A stretch of DNA of 43,732 bases, taken from the NCBI RefSeq assembly GCF_900110265.1, contig NZ_FODB01000029.1, forward strand, positions 1 to 43,732, given 5' to 3'. The translations under genes and the position numbers were made by a program. Position 1 is the stretch's first letter. Each line of letters begins with the position of its first letter. The DNA comes from Vreelandella aquamarina. Lineage in GTDB: Bacteria; Pseudomonadota; Gammaproteobacteria; Pseudomonadales; Halomonadaceae. Shown piece by piece: positions 35,423-43,732 of the stretch. The notes beneath the pieces were generated by a model. The model was not told the origin of the DNA, did not search any database, and saw nothing but the letters and a program-made list of their open reading frames with translations.

Positions 35423-38293
35423 ATGTTGACACTCGGCCCCGATGACATCTTGCTCGACCGCCACGCGGACAACTGGCAAGCTGCGCTCGACAGCGCCGCC
35501 AACGCCCTGGCAGAGGCTGGCTTGGTTGCGGCCGAGTATCGCGATGGCCTCCACGCCCGCGAAGCGCAGTCCTCAACGTACCTAGGCAACGCCATTGCCA
35601 TTCCCCACGGCACTCCAGAAAGCCGCCATCACGTCAAACGTACCGGCGTACGGGTGCTGCAGTTCCCTAAAGGGGTAGAGTGGCACGACGGCAACACCGT
35701 TCACGTACTGGTCACGATAGCGGCACAAAACGACGAACACCTGGATATTTTGCGCCAGCTTACCCACGTCCTCGACCGCGACGGCGTAGCAACCGAATTA
35801 GCCCGCGCCAGCTCCGCCGCCGATGTTGCGCGCCTGCTCTCGAAGCCGTCCTTAGCGCCGCGTCTGGATGCCGATACGCTATGTGTTAACTTTCCCGCCC
35901 GCGACCCGCAGGAGCTGGCCCTGGCGGCGGCAGCGCGGCTGCGTCAAAGCGGCTGCGTGGATAACGGCTTTATTAGTGCCGTGGCGAGCGCCCAGCCCCA
36001 GTGGTTGGGTAAAGGCTTATGGCTTTCAAGCCACGCCCAAGGGGTCAACCAGCCCGCACTAGGCGTGGCAACGCCCGCCGATAGCACCATCGAGCATGGC
36101 GGTCATCCGGTTCATGCGCTGTTCTGCCTGGCCGCCAGCGGCGATGCCCACCGGCCGCTGCTCGAACAGTTGATGGCGGTACTAGAGAACGGCGAAAGCG
36201 ACAGCTTTGTGGGCAAAAATAGCGCCCAACTGCTGGCAGCGCTGGCCGGTGAAACCGCCAGCACCCAAACCCGCCGCGTGCGCGTTCTGAACCCCCACGG
36301 CCTGCACGCCCGCCCGGCCAAACAGCTGGTACAGATCGCTCGTGCCCAGCCCATGCCCATCAACGTACGCCTGGAAGAGGGCAGCGCCACCACGGTATCT
36401 GCTGCCAGCTTGACCAAAGTGATTGGCCTGGGTGCACGCCGTGGCCAATGGCTGATCTTCTCTGCCGAGGGCGAACAGGCAAGCGCCGCGCTAGATGCCA
36501 TTGCCGCCGCTGTCGAAGAGGGCTTGGGTGAAAAAGTCACGCCGTTCGACGGGGGCCGTGATGCCACGCCCGCCGCCAACGCCAGCAAGCCCGCCGTTGA
36601 GCCGCTGGCCGCTGACACGCCGCACACCGGTGTAGCAGCCTCGCCAGGCTTGGCGATTGCGCCGGTGTTCGTCATTCGTCCGATGCAGTTCGACTATCCT
36701 GAGCACGCCAATCAGCCCGACGACGAGATCGCCCGCCTGGAGGCAGCGCTGAAAGAAGGGGCTGCCCAGCTTCAGGCGCTGGTACACAAAGCGCCCGGCG
36801 GCGAAGTCGCCGACATTCTCTCCATGCATGAAGAGATGCTCGACGACCCCGAACTGCACCAGGCGGCGATTGACGCCATCCGCGAAAGCCGCTCGGCGGA
36901 AGCGGGCTGGTGGGAAGCTATCGACACCGCCGCCCACGCCCAAGAGATGCTGGCCGACCGGCTGCTGGCCGAACGCGCCGCCGACCTGCGCGATGTCGGC
37001 CGCCGCGTGCTCGGCGTGCTTTGCGACGTCAGCCTGCCCGAGCCACCCGACCACCCCTATATTTTGGTGATGGACGATATCGGCCCCTCCGATGTGGCCC
37101 GCCTGGATACCTCCCGCGTGCGTGGCCTGCTGACCGTGCGCGGCGGCGCCACCGCCCACAGCGCGATTTTGGCCCGTGCGCTGGGCATTCCTGCCGTCGT
37201 AGGCGCCGGTGAAGCGGTCATGGCGCTACACAACGGCAGCATGATGATTCTGGATGGCGAGCGCGGCCGCGTGACCTCGCAGCCTTCCGAGGAGCGCCTG
37301 CGCCGCGCCGAGCAGCAGCTGCTCGACCAGCAGCAGCGTGAAGCGGACGCCTGGGAGCTACGCTTCGAGCAGGCGCAAACCCGCGACGGCCACCGGGTTG
37401 AGGTTGCTGCCAACCTGGGCAACACCGCCCACGCCGCCGATGCGGTAGAGCGCGGCGCGGAAGGGGTCGGCCTTTTGCGCACCGAGTTCCTGTTTATGGC
37501 CTACTCCAGCGCGCCGGATCTCGCCACGCAAATCGCCGAGTACCGTGAAGCCACCGATGCCCTCGACGGCCGCCCGCTCGTCGCCCGCACCCTGGACGTC
37601 GGCGGCGACAAGCCGCTGCCCTACTGGCCGGTGCCCCAGGAAGACAACCCCTTCCTCGGCCTGCGCGGTATTCGCTTAGCGCTGACCCAACCAGAAGTGT
37701 TGGAAACCCAGATTCGCGCGCTGCTGATGGCCGCCGTCGGTAAACCGCTACGCATTATGCTGCCGATGGTCAAAGACGTGGCCGAGTTCCGCGCGGCGAA
37801 GGCGATTTACGACCGCCTGCTCAACGAGATCTCCCCGCAGCAGCGCGCTACCGATGTACAGCTTGGCGTGATGATCGAAGTCCCTTCCAGCGCTCTGCTA
37901 GCACCGACGCTGGCCGCCGAGGTCGACTTCTTCTCAGTCGGTACCAACGACTTAACCCAGTACACCCTCGCGATTGATCGCGGCCACCCAGAGCTATCCG
38001 CTCAAGCCGATGGCCTGCACCCAGCGGTACTGCGGTTGATCCAAATGACCGTCGAAGCCGCCCACGCTCACGGCAAATGGGTCGGTGTTTGCGGCGAGCT
38101 GGCTTCTGATGCCATGGCCGTACCGGTTCTGGTGGGCTTAGGTGTCGATGAACTCTCCGTCAGCGCACGCCAAATCCCGCTGGTCAAAGCCCGCCTGCGC
38201 GAGTTTGATCTTGCCCAAGCCCAGGCCAGCGCCCAGTTAGCGCTGAGCAAAGCCACTAGCGATGAAGTCCGCGACGCCCTGGAGGCCAGCTGA
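35423..38293 (+). CDS. fruB: Fructose PTS multiphosphoryl protein FruB (IIA-IIA'-HPr-EI)
   Basis: A 956-residue soluble PTS protein that carries phosphate from PEP to fructose-specific IIB. Domains in order: IIA-Fru (about 1-145, phospho-His62 in AIPHGT); a second IIA-like copy (about 150-275) in which H204 of LSSHAQG aligns near H62; HPr (about 284-370, H295 in PHGLHARPAK); and Enzyme I (about 400-950, H579 in GGATAHSAILAR, then EGVGLLRTEFLFM, MLPMVKD, FFSVGTNDLTQYTLAIDRGH and GVCGELASD). This is the pseudomonad-type fusion, so fructose uptake does not need general PTS proteins. It overlaps fruK by one base. Confidence 0.96.
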   Translation: MLTLGPDDILLDRHADNWQAALDSAANALAEAGLVAAEYRDGLHAREAQSSTYLGNAIAIPHGTPESRHHVKRTGVRVLQFPKGVEWHDGNTVHVLVTIAAQNDEHLDILRQLTHVLDRDGVATELARASSAADVARLLSKPSLAPRLDADTLCVNFPARDPQELALAAAARLRQSGCVDNGFISAVASAQPQWLGKGLWLSSHAQGVNQPALGVATPADSTIEHGGHPVHALFCLAASGDAHRPLLEQLMAVLENGESDSFVGKNSAQLLAALAGETASTQTRRVRVLNPHGLHARPAKQLVQIARAQPMPINVRLEEGSATTVSAASLTKVIGLGARRGQWLIFSAEGEQASAALDAIAAAVEEGLGEKVTPFDGGRDATPAANASKPAVEPLAADTPHTGVAASPGLAIAPVFVIRPMQFDYPEHANQPDDEIARLEAALKEGAAQLQALVHKAPGGEVADILSMHEEMLDDPELHQAAIDAIRESRSAEAGWWEAIDTAAHAQEMLADRLLAERAADLRDVGRRVLGVLCDVSLPEPPDHPYILVMDDIGPSDVARLDTSRVRGLLTVRGGATAHSAILARALGIPAVVGAGEAVMALHNGSMMILDGERGRVTSQPSEERLRRAEQQLLDQQQREADAWELRFEQAQTRDGHRVEVAANLGNTAHAADAVERGAEGVGLLRTEFLFMAYSSAPDLATQIAEYREATDALDGRPLVARTLDVGGDKPLPYWPVPQEDNPFLGLRGIRLALTQPEVLETQIRALLMAAVGKPLRIMLPMVKDVAEFRAAKAIYDRLLNEISPQQRATDVQLGVMIEVPSSALLAPTLAAEVDFFSVGTNDLTQYTLAIDRGHPELSAQADGLHPAVLRLIQMTVEAAHAHGKWVGVCGELASDAMAVPVLVGLGVDELSVSARQIPLVKARLREFDLAQAQASAQLALSKATSDEVRDALEAS

Positions 38294-39264
38294 TGGCAAG
38301 AGTTGTCTGTATTACGCTCAACCCAGCGCTGGATCTCGCCTTCAACCTGGATGCGCTGACGCTGGGACACGTCAACCGCCCCACTAGCGCGCAGCTGGAA
38401 GCCGCAGGTAAAGGGGTGAACGTCGCCCGAGTACTGGCCAGCCTTGGCCATGAGGTGGTCGTCAGCGGCTTTTTGGGCGAAGAGAACGACGCCCCGTTCA
38501 GCCTCGCCTTTCCCCGTTACGGCGTGAAAGATGCCTTTGTGCGGGTGCCGGGCAACACGCGCATCAACGCCAAACTCGCCGAGCAGAGCGGTCGGGTGAC
38601 CGACATCAACGGCCCCGGCATGCCCATCGAAGCCGCCCATCTGGAGGCTTTACGCACCACGTTAAGCGGCCTGTTTGAAAGTAGCGCGCCGCCTGAGGCT
38701 GTGGTGGTCGCAGGCAGCCTGCCTCCCGGCATTGACCAACCCGCGTTTGGCGAGCTGCTTGCCTTCCTGAAAGGTTTCGGAGTGCCGCTGTGGGTGGATA
38801 CCAGCGGCCCGGCGCTGCTCACGGCGATTGCCGCGCAGCCTGCCGCCGTAAAACCCAACGAAACCGAGCTGGCCGACTGGGCCGGTAGCGCCCTTGATAG
38901 CGACCAACAGCGCCAAGCCGCCGCCGAGCGGCTGCACGCCAGCGGCATCGAACACGCGCTGATTTCAGCGGGTGCTGAAGGCGTTTTATGGGTGAGCCAG
39001 CACGGCATTTGGCAATCCACGCCACCGACCGTCACTGCCACCAATACCGTTTGCGCGGGCGACACCTTTGTGGCGGGCATGCTGCATGGACTGCTGAGCC
39101 AGCATACACCCGTCGATACGCTTCGTTTCGCCACGGCGCTTTCTGCCGAAGCGGTACGCCATGTTGGCGTAGGCACTTCCCACGCCGATGATTTTGACTC
39201 ACTCCAACAACAGACCCGGGTACGGCGTCTTGACGACACCCACACCGAGGGAGCCACGCGATGA
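38293..39264 (+). CDS. fruK: 1-phosphofructokinase
   Basis: FruK phosphorylates fructose 1-phosphate to fructose 1,6-bisphosphate. The 323-residue PfkB-family protein opens with CITLNPALDLAF, has AAGKGVNVARVLASLG, and ends with the ATP/anion-hole motif TVCAGDTFVAGML, where Cys replaces the more usual Gly. It overlaps fruB by one base and fruA by four bases (ATGA), so the three are probably translated in a coupled way. Confidence 0.95.
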   Translation: MARVVCITLNPALDLAFNLDALTLGHVNRPTSAQLEAAGKGVNVARVLASLGHEVVVSGFLGEENDAPFSLAFPRYGVKDAFVRVPGNTRINAKLAEQSGRVTDINGPGMPIEAAHLEALRTTLSGLFESSAPPEAVVVAGSLPPGIDQPAFGELLAFLKGFGVPLWVDTSGPALLTAIAAQPAAVKPNETELADWAGSALDSDQQRQAAAERLHASGIEHALISAGAEGVLWVSQHGIWQSTPPTVTATNTVCAGDTFVAGMLHGLLSQHTPVDTLRFATALSAEAVRHVGVGTSHADDFDSLQQQTRVRRLDDTHTEGATR

Positions 39265-41000
39265 ACCTAATCCTGATTACCGCCTGCCCCAGCGGCATGG
39301 CGACCACGTTCCTGGCCGCCAAGCGCCTAGAGCAAGCCGCCACGCGGCTGGGCTGGAACGTTCATGTAGAGATGCACGGTGAGATTGCGCCACTGCAAGC
39401 CGCCAGCGCCGAGCAGATTGCTAACGCCGATTTGATCGTCGTGGCCGCCGACCACGTGCCCGCCCCAGAGCGGTTCGAAGGCAAGCGGCTATTCCAGGCC
39501 CCCATTGCCAGCGCCCTGCCCGACCCCAGCGCCTTTTTAAGCCAGGCCAAGCGGGAAGCACCGATTTACAGCGCCCCGGCAGCTACTGCTGCCGCTCCGG
39601 CCAGCAGTGCGGGCGGCAAAAAAATCGTTGCCGTCACCGCCTGCCCCACCGGTGTTGCCCACACCTTTATGGCCGCCGAAGCGCTGGCCGAAGCGGGTAA
39701 GGCCATGGGCCACCAGATTCGCGTGGAAACCCAAGGCTCGGTGGGCGCGCAAAACAAACTCACGGAAGCGGAAATCGCCGACGCGGACGTGGTCGTATTG
39801 GCCTGCGACATCGAAGTGGACCCGTCACGCTTTGCGGGTAAACGGGTTTATCGCACCTCTACCGGCAACGCGCTGAAAAAGCCTCGCCCGACCCTGGAGG
39901 CCGCCTTTACCGACGCCGCTGTTGAAGATGGCACCAGCGCCGCCAGCAGCAGCGCCACCGCCAAAAAAGGCATGAAAGAGAAAGGCGTCTATAAACACCT
40001 GCTAACCGGTGTGTCCTTTATGCTGCCCATGGTGGTGGCGGGTGGCTTGTTAATAGCCCTCTCGTTCGTGTTCGGTATCGAAGCGTTCCAGGAAGAAGGC
40101 ACCCTGGCCGCCGCGCTGATGCAGATTGGTGGCGGCACGGCCTTCGCGTTGATGATTCCCGTTCTGGCAGGTTACATCGCCTACTCCATCGCCGACCGCC
40201 CTGGTATTGCCCCCGGCATGATTGGCGGTATGCTCGCCGCCGAGATTGGTTCTGGGTTTATCGGCGGTATTCTGGCCGGTTTCCTAGCGGGCTACGTGGC
40301 CCTCGCCGTCACGCGCTACGTGAAACTGCCCTCCAGCGTTGAGTCGCTCAAACCGATTCTGATCATCCCGCTGATTGCCAGCTTGGTCACCGGCCTGACA
40401 ATGATCTACGTGATTGGCGAGCCGGTGGCTGCCGTGCTGAGCGCGCTCACCAGCTTCCTGGAGTCCATGGGCTCGACCAATGCCGTGCTGCTGGGCATTC
40501 TGCTCGGCGCCATGATGTGCTTCGACCTGGGTGGCCCGGTCAACAAAGCGGCTTACACCTTTGGCGTCGGCTTGTTGGCCTCTGAAACCTACGGCCCGAT
40601 GGCCGCGATTATGGCGGCAGGTATGGTGCCCGCCATTGGTATGGGCATTGCCAGCTTCGTGGCGCGTAACAAGTTCTCTGCCCCCGAGCGGGAAGCGGGT
40701 AAAGCCTCGTTCGTGCTGGGCCTGTGCTTTATCAGTGAAGGCGCGATTCCCTTCGCGGCGAAAGACCCGCTGCGCGTGATTCCCGCCTGTATCGCCGGTG
40801 GCGCGGTCACGGGTGCGCTCTCCATGCTGGTGGGTGCCAAGCTGATGGCCCCCCATGGCGGTATCTTCGTGCTGCTGATTCCTAACGCCATTACTCCCGC
40901 TCTGCTTTACCTGGGCGCGATTGTGGTGGGCTCTTTGATCACCGGCCTGGGCTACGCGTTTATCAAACGTGGCGCTGCCCAAGTAGCCGTTGCCAGCTAA
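39261..41000 (+). CDS. fruA: Fructose PTS permease FruA (IIB'-IIB-IIC)
   Basis: The 579-residue membrane permease takes up fructose and phosphorylates it at C1. An N-terminal IIB' domain (1-about 98, with C9 in TACPSGMATTF) is followed by an Ala-rich linker, the active IIB (about 120-205, phospho-Cys128 in TACPTGVAHTF) and a IIC channel of eight to ten membrane segments (from YKHLLTGVSFMLPMVVAGG). In FruA of E. coli the first IIB-like domain serves docking or transfer; here it still has its Cys. A strong terminator follows. Confidence 0.96.
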   Translation: MNLILITACPSGMATTFLAAKRLEQAATRLGWNVHVEMHGEIAPLQAASAEQIANADLIVVAADHVPAPERFEGKRLFQAPIASALPDPSAFLSQAKREAPIYSAPAATAAAPASSAGGKKIVAVTACPTGVAHTFMAAEALAEAGKAMGHQIRVETQGSVGAQNKLTEAEIADADVVVLACDIEVDPSRFAGKRVYRTSTGNALKKPRPTLEAAFTDAAVEDGTSAASSSATAKKGMKEKGVYKHLLTGVSFMLPMVVAGGLLIALSFVFGIEAFQEEGTLAAALMQIGGGTAFALMIPVLAGYIAYSIADRPGIAPGMIGGMLAAEIGSGFIGGILAGFLAGYVALAVTRYVKLPSSVESLKPILIIPLIASLVTGLTMIYVIGEPVAAVLSALTSFLESMGSTNAVLLGILLGAMMCFDLGGPVNKAAYTFGVGLLASETYGPMAAIMAAGMVPAIGMGIASFVARNKFSAPEREAGKASFVLGLCFISEGAIPFAAKDPLRVIPACIAGGAVTGALSMLVGAKLMAPHGGIFVLLIPNAITPALLYLGAIVVGSLITGLGYAFIKRGAAQVAVAS

Positions 41001-41012
41001 AAGCGGCACACT

Positions 41013-41043
41013 AAGGGCGAGGCAATCTCGCCCTTTTGTTTTT
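41013..41043 (+). terminator. Rho-independent terminator of fruBKA
   Basis: A 9-bp stem AAGGGCGAG/CTCGCCCTT with a 5-nt loop is followed by TTTTGTTTTTT, 12 bp past the fruA stop. Confidence 0.93.
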
Positions 41044-41123
41044 TAGTCAGACATTCAAAACGACCACCACCCCGCTGTTTTATTAACCATTTTTCGCTAG
41101 CTGTTGTTCTCAAGCGCGCAATA

Positions 41124-41138
41124 TGTAGTATTTTTACA
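41124..41138. promoter_or_regulatory. HexR-like operator upstream of pgi
   Basis: TGTAGTATTTTTACA carries both full arms of the HexR palindrome. It lies 85 bp before the pgi start. Two TGTAAAA half-sites follow at about 41188 and 41200. Confidence 0.75.
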
Positions 41139-41223
41139 TAAATAACAGCGACGCCAGGGGTCGGACACGCCCCGTTAGCGATAACGATGTAAAACAGATG
41201 TAAAAACAACAGGACCGCCCGTT

Positions 41224-42891
<1,668 letters not shown>

Positions 42892-42908
42892 AGCAACTAT
42901 GGCTCACC

Positions 42909-42939
42909 AGTGCCCCTACTGCTGTGGGGGCACTTTTTT
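42909..42939 (+). terminator. Rho-independent terminator of pgi
   Basis: An 8-bp stem AGTGCCCC/GGGGCACT with a 10-nt loop is followed by six T, 17 bp past the pgi stop. Confidence 0.9.
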
Positions 42940-43007
42940 GAGCCTTGGCTTACCTAGCTTCATTTCAAAACTCGGCGGATGAGTAGCAAACATCTGCCTG
43001 CTCTTTA

Positions 43008-43121
43008 TTTCCCTATAGGGATAAAGGCCTCTCTTTTCGATCATCCTACGCATTATTTTCCCTATAGGGAAAGATCAGCTAGTATATCTGTTTTCATCCA
43101 GAAATTTTCCTTATCGGGAAA
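43008..43121. promoter_or_regulatory. Three HipB-type operators at 49-bp spacing
   Basis: TTTCCCTATAGGGATA (43008-43023), TTTCCCTATAGGGAAA (43057-43072, perfect palindrome) and TTTCCTTATCGGGAAA (43106-43121) start exactly 49 bp apart. The last ends three bases before the hipB SD. HipB proteins repress their own operon through such paired palindromes (TATCC...GGATA in E. coli), so these are probably autoregulatory sites. Confidence 0.8.
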
Positions 43122-43132
43122 ATGGAGCATGT

Positions 43133-43390
43133 ATGCGTACCCTGCCAGCAACGACGGAAACGCCCCTTCACTCAATTGAATCCGCCAAGAGTCTCGGCCT
43201 GTTAATTCGACAAGCCCGCAAACGCCAACATCTGACACTAGAGACGGTGGCAGGACTATGCGGCGTCAGCATTCGTTTTTTAAGTGAACTCGAAAATGGC
43301 CGTGATACATGTGGCATAGGAAGAGTATTACGCGTGTTAGAAACACTTGGCATAGAGCTTCTCGCCCAGCCCATGGATAGTGATCTATGA
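43133..43390 (+). CDS. hipB: HipB-like antitoxin, HTH regulator
   Basis: An 85-residue XRE-type DNA-binding protein; the helix-turn-helix spans about residues 21-72 (LGLLIRQARKRQHLTLETVA, GVSIRFLSELENGRDTCGIG). The order with a HipA fragment just downstream (ATGA overlap) and three upstream palindromes identify it as HipB-like. HipB binds the HipA kinase and represses the operon. GGAG precedes ATG 43133 by five bases. The region is less GC-rich than the neighbouring sugar genes, as is common for acquired toxin-antitoxin modules. Confidence 0.88.
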   Translation: MRTLPATTETPLHSIESAKSLGLLIRQARKRQHLTLETVAGLCGVSIRFLSELENGRDTCGIGRVLRVLETLGIELLAQPMDSDL

Positions 43391-43671
43391 CCCCAGACCA
43401 GCTTATCGTTTGGCAAAACCATCAGCGAGTAGGTACCCTCTGGCGTGGTTTAGATGGCCGTCTCATGGGCTTTGAATATGACGAAGAGTGGCAAGCTAGC
43501 GGACAAGCAATTTCCAATAGCCTTCCTTTAAACCAACGAACATGGCCGCCCGAAACGCTGACCGCCCACCACTGGTTTGGCAACTTGCTGCCAGAAGAGC
43601 AGGCGCGCGCTGCTCTTATTCGCCAACTGGGCATTCCTGATCAAAATGCGCGTCAAACCTCGGCCTTTTAG
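43387..43671 (+). CDS. HipA N-terminal fragment or HipS-like protein
   Basis: A 94-residue product with the HipA N-subdomain-1 (Couple_hipA) pattern: LIVWQNHQRVGTLWRG, then LPLNQRTWPPETLTAHHWFG and NLLPEEQARAALIRQLGIPD. Family resemblance stops after GIPDQN (near 43649); the last residues ARQTSAF are not HipA-like and a stop follows. A full HipA kinase has about 430 residues. Either an insertion has truncated hipA here, or this is a separate HipS as in HipBST modules, with the kinase beyond the window. Hairpins at 43658-43678 and 43690-43706 sit right after the break, which favours a foreign element. ATG overlaps the hipB stop (ATGA). Confidence 0.72.
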   Translation: MTPDQLIVWQNHQRVGTLWRGLDGRLMGFEYDEEWQASGQAISNSLPLNQRTWPPETLTAHHWFGNLLPEEQARAALIRQLGIPDQNARQTSAF

Positions 43672-43706
43672 GCCGAGGCAGGATAGCGCGAGGCGCGCAG
43701 CGCCTC
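43658..43706. repeat. Two tandem hairpins at the right window edge
   Basis: CCTCGGCCT/AGGCCGAGG (43658-43678, 3-nt loop) and GAGGCGC/GCGCCTC (43690-43706, 3-nt loop) lie immediately after HipA similarity ends. They may belong to the end of an inserted element. Identity not recognised. Confidence 0.5.
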
Positions 43707-43732
43707 TTAGTTGACATGCTAGATTTACCACG

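Noticed and set aside
39055..39075. Cys in the FruK motif VCAGDTF as a broken active site
   Set aside because: The catalytic Asp and the A-G-D core are intact and, from memory, pseudomonad FruK proteins have the same VCAGDT form.

Overview
The window looks like chromosomal DNA of a Halomonas-type gammaproteobacterium. The strongest clue is the 538-residue GH13 enzyme at 26912-28528. From memory it is almost identical to the characterised alpha-glucosidase HaG of Halomonas sp. H11, and its catalytic residues fall at the same positions (D202, E271, D333). High GC, Entner-Doudoroff genes, HexR-like operators and a three-domain FruB agree with this. Nothing was searched; all names rest on reading motifs.

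Layout. The left edge (1 to about 340) is the 5' end of a probable IS1380-type transposase on the minus strand. It cuts into an RND efflux pump whose C-terminal half remains (about 341-1643). Next come edd-glk-aldo/keto reductase-fructokinase (plus strand), convergent with a GH32 sucrase, then zwf-pgl-eda (minus). A MalT-type maltose block follows: malEFG (plus), a C4 zinc-finger protein and a 40-residue exported peptide, then a GH13 glucosidase-malK pair and malT (minus). A maltoporin-like gene with a 3' frameshift (minus) is divergent from a second alpha-glucoside ABC operon (binding protein, two permeases, HaG, ATPase), followed by a LacI-family regulator. The lower-glycolysis block has gap (minus) divergent from pyk-mgsA (plus). 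The fructose block is fruR (minus) divergent from fruB-fruK-fruA. Then come pgi and, at the right edge, hipB with a HipA N-terminal fragment.

How it works together. Maltose-type and sucrose-type alpha-glucosides probably enter by the porin and two ABC transporters and are cut inside the cell by GH13 and GH32 enzymes. The hexoses are phosphorylated by Glk and fructokinase, or fructose enters by the PTS. All sugars then meet at Pgi, Zwf, Pgl, Edd and Eda, followed by Gap and Pyk. Four regulatory layers can be read in the DNA: HexR-like palindromes at edd, zwf, gap/pyk and pgi; a LacI-type palindrome at the GH32 gene, the porin and the second ABC operon; MalT-box-like G-rich motifs at malE and the GH13-malK unit; and FruR-type palindromes between fruR and fruB. 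No hexR gene is in the window.

No obviously new biochemical system was found. The items most worth checking are the porin frameshift, three HipB-type palindromes spaced exactly 49 bp apart ahead of a HipS-length or truncated HipA fragment, the shared LacI operator linking loci 15 kb apart, hairpins at both binding-protein/permease junctions, and the gap terminator lying inside the convergent regulator gene.
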